Positions 1-3,612 of a stretch of 5,670 nt of DNA are shown piece after piece (the first letter of the stretch is position 1; each line of letters opens with the position of its first letter). The stretch is from Chitinophagaceae bacterium (lineage in GTDB: Bacteria; Bacteroidota; Bacteroidia; Chitinophagales; Chitinophagaceae), in the NCBI GenBank assembly GCA_020846105.1, contig JADLEN010000127.1, forward strand, positions 1 through 5,670, read 5' to 3'. The notes beneath the pieces were generated by a model. That model was given only the letters and a program-made list of their open reading frames with translations. It searched no databases and was not told the origin of the DNA. Position numbers and translations under genes: made by a program.

Positions 1-120
1 GAGGGATGTGCCAGGTGGCTGCCTAAGCAGCCAGCCCGCAGGGCCGCAGCGCAGCGGAGCCTAGAGCAGCCCGACCCCGAGCGAAGCATCGGGGGCACGC
101 CCAAAATATTTTGGTGGGGC
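1..120. repeat. GC-rich hairpin-cluster intergenic element (probable dispersed repeat)
   Basis: This stretch lies downstream of the minus-strand DUF1328 gene and is much richer in G+C than the flanking coding DNA. It is built from consecutive inverted repeats: a perfect 7-bp stem at 16-22/27-33 with loop CTAA; GCCC-gca-GGGC at 34-44; CCGC/GCGG at 44-57; CCCCGA/TCGGGG at 75-80/89-94 around loop GCGAAGCA; and the perfect palindrome CCAAAATATTTTGG at 101-114. Such modular GC-rich blocks resemble dispersed intergenic elements of Bacteroidota genomes; that is recognition from memory, and one copy cannot prove repetition. It may be transcribed as the 3' end of the minus-strand transcript and stop or protect it. 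The left boundary may lie outside the window. Plus frame 1 is open through it to a stop at 190-192, but the sequence is arm-and-loop structure rather than convincing protein. Confidence 0.6.
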
Positions 121-144
121 AAAGTGGTAGGCTGTTGCTGTTTT

Positions 145-312
145 TTATTTCTTAAAAATAGTGATGCCCAAGATGGCGGTAACGATGACTAATATTAAGA
201 ATACAAAGAACAAGGTTTTGGCTACTGATGCCGCTCCTGCTGCTATACCACCAAAACCGAAAACTGCCGCTACTATAGCGATGACGAAAAATATTGCTGA
301 CCATTTAAGCAT
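145..312 (-). CDS. DUF1328 (YtjA/UPF0391-like) small membrane protein
   Basis: The 55-residue product begins [10 protein letters not shown] and is almost wholly hydrophobic. Two transmembrane helices are visible (about residues 4-25 and 32-53), with the family signature [10 protein letters not shown] at residues 19-28 at the end of the first helix and a short basic C-terminus (FKK). Length and signature match DUF1328 proteins such as E. coli YtjA (about 53 residues), inner-membrane proteins of unknown biochemical function. An upstream TTG at 345 would add 11 residues, but the ATG at 312 puts the protein at the family's usual start, and a -7-like box at 348-355 would place transcription initiation next to that TTG. 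The gene lies 115 bp downstream of the K+ channel gene on the same strand, so it may have its own promoter, be read through from the channel, or both. The family assignment is secure; the role is unknown. Confidence 0.9.
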   Translation of the reverse strand: MLKWSAIFFVIAIVAAVFGFGGIAAGAASVAKTLFFVFLILVIVTAILGITIFKK

Positions 313-347
313 GACGAAAGATTTTTTGATTGTGAATTGTTGCAATA

Positions 348-355
348 CAAAGGTG
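348..355 (-). promoter_or_regulatory. Candidate -7 box for the DUF1328 gene
   Basis: The minus strand reads CACCTTTG here, one mismatch from the Bacteroidota -7 consensus TAnnTTTG. It would start transcription about 30 bp upstream of the ATG at 312. No good -33 TTG lies at the expected distance; the nearest, at 383-385, is 27 bp away. The call is therefore weak, though it fits the chosen start codon. Confidence 0.3.
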
Positions 356-427
356 GGGCAGGTGGAGGGTTTGGGTGTTATACAATAGGTGGTATTGCTT
401 ACAAGATTTCCACAAAAAAGGGTTTAA

Positions 428-1261
428 TCAATGGTTTTGTAGTTTTTCGCCGCAGGTTTTGCAATAGCGGGCATCGTCGTCTATGTCGGTGTTGCCGCAG
501 CGGGTGCATATTAGCTCTAGCTCTTGGCGTTTGTTGCGCATTTCGGCGGTAACAATGCCTGTGGGCACGGCTATGATGGCGTAGCCGGCTAGCATCAGCA
601 GTACAGATAGTAGCTTGCCTAGTGGGGTGGTGGGTGCTACGTCGCCATAGCCTACGGTGGTAACGGTAACTACGGCCCAATAAATGCTTTGGGGTATGCT
701 TTCGAAGCCGGGGTGATGCCCCTCTACCATAAACATGAGCGAGCCTACGATAACACAAAAGATAACGAGAAAGAGTAGGAAGATGTATATTTTGCGAGAG
801 CTGCTTTTGAGGGCTTTGATAATGAAGTAGCCGTCGTTCATAAAATCGAGCAGGTTGAGGATACGGAACACCCGCAACATGCGTAGCATACGCAGGATAA
901 GGAAATACTTGGTAATAGGAATGAAGAGCGAGAGGTAAAATGGGATGATGGCTAGCAGATCGATAATGCCAAAGAAGCTAAAGATATAGGCTTTTTTGTT
1001 TTTGATGGTGATGATGCGCAGTATATACTCGGCCGTGAAAAACAAGGATATGATAACCTCTATGCTAAGAAATAGGTAGTGGAATTTGGTGTCGAGCAGT
1101 TGCACGCTCTCCATCATCACTATAAGTGTGCTAAAGAGTATGAGTATGAGTAGGTAGATGTCGAATAACTTGCCTAAGCGGGTATCGGCTTTGAAGATGA
1201 TGCGGAAGAGCCTTCGTTTCCAAGGGGTGCTTTGGGGTATAAAATTATGTTCGCGCTCCAT
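428..1261 (-). CDS. Voltage-gated-type potassium channel (ion transporter family) with C-terminal zinc ribbon
   Basis: The 277-residue protein is a complete six-helix cation channel of the inner membrane. S1 is about residues 33-51, S2 about 62-82 with acidic E68 and E78, S3 about 95-114, S4 about 119-138 with arginines every third residue (R124, R127, R130, R133), S5 about 157-179. The pore loop carries the K+ selectivity filter TTVGYGD (201-207), and S6 (about 215-237) contains a Pro-x-Gly hinge (P233, G235). This matches bacterial Kv-type channels and implies K+ conductance gated by voltage. After S6 comes a short charged linker and a cytoplasmic zinc-ribbon-like module with C252/C255 and C267/C270, in place of the RCK/TrkA-N domain of many bacterial K+ channels. 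The ATG at 1261 leaves a basic N-terminal cytoplasmic segment before S1, as usual for the family. The gene is divergent from the DUF1456 gene and 115 bp upstream of the DUF1328 gene. The sequence does not show whether the channel is voltage-sensitive in vivo. Confidence 0.95.
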   Translation of the reverse strand: MEREHNFIPQSTPWKRRLFRIIFKADTRLGKLFDIYLLILILFSTLIVMMESVQLLDTKFHYLFLSIEVIISLFFTAEYILRIITIKNKKAYIFSFFGIIDLLAIIPFYLSLFIPITKYFLILRMLRMLRVFRILNLLDFMNDGYFIIKALKSSSRKIYIFLLFLVIFCVIVGSLMFMVEGHHPGFESIPQSIYWAVVTVTTVGYGDVAPTTPLGKLLSVLLMLAGYAIIAVPTGIVTAEMRNKRQELELICTRCGNTDIDDDARYCKTCGEKLQNH

Positions 1262-1332
1262 AGGTGTGAGAATCTATAAAAAGGATGAGTGGTGTGGTGC
1301 TTATTGCTAGCTAGCTGTGGCCTATGCCTAGG

Positions 1333-1340
1333 CGAATGTA
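1333..1340 (-). promoter_or_regulatory. Candidate -7 box for the K+ channel gene
   Basis: The minus strand reads TACATTCG, one base from TAnnTTTG. A run of T on the minus strand (1362-1366) lies 21 bp upstream but there is no clear TTG. The initiation point would fall on the palindrome GCCTAGGC (1326-1333), leaving a leader of about 65 bases. The evidence is weak. Confidence 0.3.
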
Positions 1341-1376
1341 ATTGTTTTTTTATGGGGGTAGAAAAATTTAGGCGGC

Positions 1377-1404
1377 TTTGGTGATGGGTAATAATTTACC
1401 TTCG
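1377..1404 (+). promoter_or_regulatory. Candidate promoter for the DUF1456 gene
   Basis: TTTG at 1377-1380 and TACCTTCG at 1397-1404 resemble the Bacteroidota -33 and -7 elements. The spacer is 16 bp, slightly short, and the -7 box differs from TAnnTTTG by one base. Transcription would start around 1410 and give a leader of about 30 bases that is very A+T-rich and lacks a Shine-Dalgarno sequence, as is normal in this phylum. Confidence 0.45.
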
Positions 1405-1441
1405 TAGTATTCTTAATTATTAATGTGTAAATATAGTAAGC

Positions 1442-1684
1442 ATGCTTAGCAACAACGACATACTGAAAAAACTGCGGGTGGCGCTCTCGCTGAAGAATGA
1501 TGATATAATAGCGATATTGGCTTTGGTAGATTTCGAGATTTCGAAGGGCGCGCTTGGCGATTTTTTTCGGAACGAAGACCACCCTAGCTATAAGGCTGCT
1601 GGCGACCAAGTGTTGCGCAACTTCTTGAATGGGCTAGTGATACACAAGCGTGGCAAGCGCGAAGACGGCCAAAAAGTAGAATAA
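1442..1684 (+). CDS. DUF1456 family protein, single-domain YehS-like
   Basis: The 80-residue soluble protein begins MLSNNDILKKLRVALSLK and continues with the family pattern: DDIIAIL at residues 20-26, an acidic-histidine segment around NEDH (44-47), GDQVLRNFLNGL at 54-65 and a basic KRGKR tail at 69-73. This matches DUF1456, known from E. coli YehS, whose function is not established. YehS-like proteins usually carry two tandem copies (about 150 residues). Here one copy is present, and the stop falls where the linker to the second copy would begin. A terminator follows 9 bp after the stop, with no second-domain coding left behind it. The ATG at 1442 is the only sensible start, giving the canonical first residues of the domain. 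The gene is divergent from the K+ channel gene and convergent with the outer-membrane barrel gene, so it is probably monocistronic. Confidence 0.88.
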   Translation: MLSNNDILKKLRVALSLKNDDIIAILALVDFEISKGALGDFFRNEDHPSYKAAGDQVLRNFLNGLVIHKRGKREDGQKVE

Positions 1685-1693
1685 ACAAAAAAA

Positions 1694-1725
1694 ACGACCA
1701 CAATAGCTGTGGTCGTTTTTTTTTT
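1694..1725. terminator. Bidirectional intrinsic terminator between convergent genes
   Basis: A perfect 9-bp stem, ACGACCACA (1694-1702) with TGTGGTCGT (1708-1716), closes a 5-nt loop. It is followed on the plus strand by ten T (1716-1725) and preceded by eight A (1687-1694), so a U-tract follows the hairpin on either strand. It sits between the stop of the DUF1456 gene (1684) and the stop of the minus-strand barrel gene (1748) and can serve both. Confidence 0.92.
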
Positions 1726-1747
1726 GGTGGAAATGTATCAAATAATA

Positions 1748-2452
1748 TTAAAGGCCGCTGAGGCAAATGCCTACAGATATGGGCAATACGGCTGGGCCTG
1801 CACCGTCTTTGAACACGGGGCTAATACTGTAGCTGCCGTAGATGCTAAAGTTGCCGTAGCCAATACGCATGGTGGGTGCTACGTTCCACTGCTCCATAAA
1901 TCGTTTGGTGGTAAGCTTGTCGTTGAACTTGCTACCGCCGCTACCCGATACACCCTTGGTATGCCCGCTGATAAAAAGGCCTACATTGGCCCCGATAGAA
2001 GCTTTGAACCCTTTGTTGCGGTTTTTGTTGTTGGCAAAGAAGCGCACTTCTAGAGGCATTTCTAGGCGTGTGGTGGTAAGTTTGTAACGTTTGAAAGCGG
2101 TACTGCTGTTGAATATTACTTGGGTGCCTGTGTCTTTAAAGTAGATAGTTTGGTTGTCGAAAAATACGTTTTGCACATTGACACCAAGGCCTGCTGCAAA
2201 GCTAAAGTGGGATTTTTTGATAGGGAAATCGTACATAATAGCTGCACCAAAGCCTCGGCCTATGCCTTTGGTATTGATACTGTCTGGCTTGCCTGCCCAA
2301 GCGCTAGTGGTAAGCTTGATTAGTACAAAATCGCGGGAGGGTTTTTCTACAGTGGTTCTTTTATCGGTAATATCGGTATTGGCAGCATTTTGTGCATAGC
2401 TACCGTAGGCTGCGCATATTATTAGTGCCGATAGGGCAATCGTTTTTTTCAT
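1748..2452 (-). CDS. Outer-membrane beta-barrel (porin-like) protein
   Basis: The 234-residue product has a clear Sec signal peptide: basic MKK, hydrophobic core at residues 5-16, and probable cleavage after A20 (SYA|QNA). The mature part alternates hydrophobic and polar residues in strands ending in Gly/Asn turns, for example GRGFGAAIMYDFPI (65-78), HFSFAAGLGVNVQNVFF (81-97), LEMPLEVRFFANN and GNFSIYGSYSISPVF. This is characteristic of the small outer-membrane barrels of Bacteroidota (PF13568-like; about 8 strands is my inference). The motif pattern MPLEVRFF near the middle strand is typical of that family. The C-terminus ends in Leu (ICLSGL) rather than the aromatic residue common in proteobacterial barrels. 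No ligand or transport role can be read from the sequence. Promoter and terminator are separate from those of the neighbours, so it is probably monocistronic. Confidence 0.82.
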   Translation of the reverse strand: MKKTIALSALIICAAYGSYAQNAANTDITDKRTTVEKPSRDFVLIKLTTSAWAGKPDSINTKGIGRGFGAAIMYDFPIKKSHFSFAAGLGVNVQNVFFDNQTIYFKDTGTQVIFNSSTAFKRYKLTTTRLEMPLEVRFFANNKNRNKGFKASIGANVGLFISGHTKGVSGSGGSKFNDKLTTKRFMEQWNVAPTMRIGYGNFSIYGSYSISPVFKDGAGPAVLPISVGICLSGL

Positions 2453-2469
2453 AGATATTTTTGTGCTTG

Positions 2470-2498
2470 CAAAGATAGCCGCTATGCGTAGAATAAAA
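2470..2498 (-). promoter_or_regulatory. Promoter of the outer-membrane barrel gene
   Basis: The minus strand carries an exact TAnnTTTG box (TATCTTTG, 2470-2477), with TTTT at 2495-2498, 17 bp upstream, as an imperfect -33. Initiation would fall just upstream of the ATG at 2452, giving a very short leader of about 10-15 bases. Confidence 0.6.
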
Positions 2499-2501
2499 GT
2501 T

Positions 2502-2542
2502 AAAAAAACCCTTGCAGGCCATAAGGCCTTGTGGCTTTTTTT
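2502..2542. other. Imperfect inverted repeat between divergent promoters
   Basis: Seven A (2502-2508) and seven T (2536-2542) flank an inner perfect repeat AGGCC-ataa-GGCCT (2516-2529). CC (2509-2510) can pair with GG (2533-2534) across a bulge. It resembles a terminator, but no gene reads into it from either side. It overlaps the upstream half of the lipoprotein promoter, so an operator-like or structural role is possible, as is chance. Confidence 0.4.
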
Positions 2543-2556
2543 AAACCTTGCCTTTG
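2529..2556 (+). promoter_or_regulatory. Candidate promoter of the small lipoprotein gene
   Basis: TTG at 2529-2531, a 17-bp spacer and TGCCTTTG at 2549-2556 fit the Bacteroidota TTG-N17-23-TAnnTTTG layout with one mismatch in the -7 box. Initiation near 2562 leaves a leader of about 37 bases before the ATG at 2599. It also argues against the in-frame TTG at 2548, which lies inside the promoter. Confidence 0.5.
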
Positions 2557-2598
2557 AAGCAGGGTCAAATGCTGGTACTATTTAATAAAAACAAGATT

Positions 2599-2814
2599 AT
2601 GAAACAGCTAAAAAGATTTTACTCAATAGCCTTGCTTTTGCTCATGAGCCTAGGGCTTAGCTCTTGCTACATTGGTATGTATGGCCCAGGCCCTAGGTAT
2701 GGTGGTGGCTACCGATACACAAAGCCAAGGCCGCGATATCACCATGCGCCATCGCCTAGGCAGCATCAGCAGCATTACCACCGTGGTGGTAGCAACAGAG
2801 GTGGCCGTAGATAA
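2599..2814 (+). CDS. Small basic His/Arg/Tyr/Gly-rich lipoprotein
   Basis: The 71-residue product has an SPII signal peptide: MKQLKR, a hydrophobic stretch at residues 10-20, and lipobox LSSC with the lipidated cysteine at C23. The mature 49-residue chain is low in complexity: about 10 Gly, 9 Arg, 7 Tyr and 5 His, with no Asp or Glu. It starts with a Gly/Pro/Tyr segment (YIGMYGPGPRYGGGYRY) and ends with an HHxxxxxxHxxHxH cluster and Arg/Gly repeats. It is expected in the periplasm, anchored to the inner or outer membrane. I recognise no named family; a role in binding anionic envelope polymers or metal ions is speculation. The ATG at 2599 is preferred over the in-frame TTG at 2548 because the N-region, hydrophobic core and lipobox then have normal spacing and the TTG sits inside the promoter. 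The gene stands alone, divergent from the barrel gene and followed by a stem-loop and a tRNA. Confidence 0.8.
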   Translation: MKQLKRFYSIALLLLMSLGLSSCYIGMYGPGPRYGGGYRYTKPRPRYHHAPSPRQHQQHYHRGGSNRGGRR

Positions 2815-2828
2815 CTGCCAAGACAAAA

Positions 2829-2857
2829 AATAATCATTTGCGCGAGTGGTGATTATT
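2829..2857 (+). terminator. Stem-loop after the small lipoprotein gene, possible terminator
   Basis: AATAATCATT (2829-2838) pairs with GGTGATTATT (2848-2857): eight Watson-Crick pairs and two G-T wobbles around a 9-nt loop, beginning 14 bp after the stop codon. No T-tract follows on the plus strand, so efficient termination is doubtful; it may instead protect the mRNA 3' end. On the minus strand the same hairpin would be followed by a T run, but no gene there needs it. Confidence 0.4.
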
Positions 2858-2870
2858 AAGAAAAAGCCCT

Positions 2871-2878
2871 TACATTTG
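2871..2878 (+). promoter_or_regulatory. -7 box of the tRNA-His promoter
   Basis: TACATTTG matches TAnnTTTG exactly and lies 16 bp upstream of the tRNA 5' end, so transcription would start with a leader of about 10 bases. No convincing -33 TTG is present at 17-23 bp. Confidence 0.55.
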
Positions 2879-2894
2879 CTGCCCAAAGAAACAC

Positions 2895-2969
2895 GGAGGT
2901 AGTAGCTCAGTAGGTTAGAGCGCCAGTGTGTGGCACTGGAGGTCGTGGGTTCGAGACCCATTTATCTCC
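2895..2969 (+). tRNA. tRNA-His (anticodon GTG)
   Basis: The cloverleaf folds fully. The acceptor stem is 2896-2902 with 2962-2968, including two G-T wobbles. The D arm is GCTC/GAGC (2905-2908/2918-2921). The anticodon stem is 2923-2927/2935-2939 with loop GTGTGGC, giving anticodon GTG at 2930-2932. The variable loop is 2940-2944, and the T arm is 2945-2949/2957-2961 with loop TTCGAGA. The histidine identity elements are present: an encoded extra G-1 at 2895 faces the discriminator C73 at 2969. The 3' CCA is not encoded and must be added by the CCA-adding enzyme. The gene is isolated, flanked by its own -7 box and a downstream hairpin. Confidence 0.95.
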
Positions 2970-2983
2970 CTCAGATTTTCTTA

Positions 2984-3016
2984 AAAATAACCCCTGCAAT
3001 TTGTAGGGGTTATTTT
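2984..3016 (+). terminator. Terminator of the tRNA-His transcript
   Basis: A perfect 12-bp stem, AAAATAACCCCT (2984-2995) with AGGGGTTATTTT (3005-3016), begins 15 bp after the tRNA. A short T-rich end lies within the descending arm rather than after it. The stem is strong and well placed for stopping the tRNA transcript. Confidence 0.75.
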
Positions 3017-3038
3017 ATTAACCACAAACGTGGTCTTA

Positions 3039-3070
3039 TTTGCTAATGTAAAGTGGGTTTCTTACCTTTG
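3039..3070 (+). promoter_or_regulatory. Promoter of the DUF3127 gene (best Bacteroidota consensus match in the window)
   Basis: TTTG (3039-3042), a 20-bp spacer and TACCTTTG (3063-3070) match the phylum's primary sigma consensus at both elements. Initiation near 3077 gives a leader of about 40 bases that ends in an A-rich stretch directly before the ATG, as is typical for translation without a Shine-Dalgarno sequence. A strong promoter fits an abundant product. Confidence 0.8.
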
Positions 3071-3116
3071 GCAATATTCCAAACACAATATTTTAAACAA
3101 TTAAAATCAAAATAAA

Positions 3117-3542
3117 ATGGCATTAGAAGTAATCGGAAAACTGATAGAAAAATCTCCAACCATGCAAGTGTCTGAGCGTTTTAAAAAACGTGAATTTGTA
3201 TTGGATATTACCGAAGAGGTGAATGGTAATGCTTACCCCAACTTTGCAAAGCTACAAGCAGTGCAAAACCGTTGTGAGCTTTTAGACGGCTTTAACGAAG
3301 GCGATATGGTAAAAGTAAGCTTCAATATCCGTGGCAACAAATGGGAGAAAGATGGCAAGGTAAACTATATCACAAGCTTAGATGCTTGGCGTATAGAGCG
3401 CGCAAGTGTAAGCGACAACCAAGGTGGCTACCAAGCACCTCAGCAGCCTGCAGCGCCACAGCAGTTTCAGGCAGCAGCACCTGCTAACAATAATTTTAAT
3501 GCAGCACCAAATACCGCTGCCGCTGACGATTTGCCATTCTAG
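3117..3542 (+). CDS. DUF3127 protein, OB-fold-like with an SSB-type C-terminal tip
   Basis: The 141-residue protein begins MALEVIGKLI and has two parts. Residues 1 to about 97 form a compact beta-rich domain of the DUF3127 family, with recognisable segments GKLIEKSPTMQVSERFKKREFVL (7-29, basic KKRE at 23-26), NFAKLQAV (42-49), GDMVKVSFNIRGNKWE (62-77) and YITSLDAWRIER (84-95). The strand pattern, with GDxVxVxFNIRG and a conserved Trp, resembles an OB-fold. Residues about 98-135 are a flexible Gln/Ala/Pro/Asn-rich linker, and the chain ends DDLPF (137-141). A disordered linker ending in an acidic Asp-Asp-x-Pro-Phe tip is the architecture of bacterial single-stranded DNA-binding protein, whose tip recruits repair and replication partners. 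I infer a nucleic-acid-binding role; it is not the housekeeping SSB. The gene has a consensus promoter and a strong terminator, so it is probably monocistronic. Confidence 0.85.
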   Translation: MALEVIGKLIEKSPTMQVSERFKKREFVLDITEEVNGNAYPNFAKLQAVQNRCELLDGFNEGDMVKVSFNIRGNKWEKDGKVNYITSLDAWRIERASVSDNQGGYQAPQQPAAPQQFQAAAPANNNFNAAPNTAAADDLPF

Positions 3543-3549
3543 TTTATTG

Positions 3550-3595
3550 GTGCCCACTATTGCAAGCTAGCAGCAGTGGGCACTTTCTTTTTTTT
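3550..3595 (+). terminator. Intrinsic terminator after the DUF3127 gene
   Basis: GTGCCCACT (3550-3558) pairs perfectly with AGTGGGCAC (3575-3583) around a 16-nt loop that can form a small inner stem. A T-rich tract ending in eight consecutive T (3588-3595) follows. It starts 8 bp after the stop codon. Confidence 0.9.
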
Positions 3596-3612
3596 AGTTC
3601 CACCTACTCCTT

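Noticed and set aside
1..189. An open plus-strand frame from the window edge to the stop at 190-192
   Set aside because: It translates the palindromic element and then runs antisense into the DUF1328 gene; the sequence is better explained as hairpin structure. A true gene entering from the left cannot be fully excluded without upstream sequence.
399..758. Minus-strand 119-codon frame and a plus-strand 71-codon frame (337-552) overlapping the 3' half of the channel gene
   Set aside because: Arg/Cys/His-rich translations with no family resemblance; they overlap the channel, whose pore, zinc-ribbon and reading frame are unmistakable.
1328..1609. A 93-codon minus-strand frame crossing the divergent intergenic region into the DUF1456 gene
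   Set aside because: It is low in recognisable features, lies opposite the DUF1456 domain, and covers the intergenic promoter region.
1709..2399. Several plus-strand frames of 67-114 codons opposite the outer-membrane barrel gene
   Set aside because: They lack signal, domain or promoter features, and the minus-strand gene has a signal peptide, barrel pattern, promoter and terminator.
2650..2961. A 103-codon minus-strand frame covering the tRNA-His and the small lipoprotein
   Set aside because: Its start is the reverse complement of the tRNA T arm and anticodon region, a classic spurious translation; the tRNA and the lipoprotein on the plus strand explain the DNA fully.
2895..2969. tRNA-His as an attachment site for an integrated element
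   Set aside because: No integrase gene and no repeat of the tRNA 3' end was seen in the window; the downstream hairpin and promoter look undisturbed.
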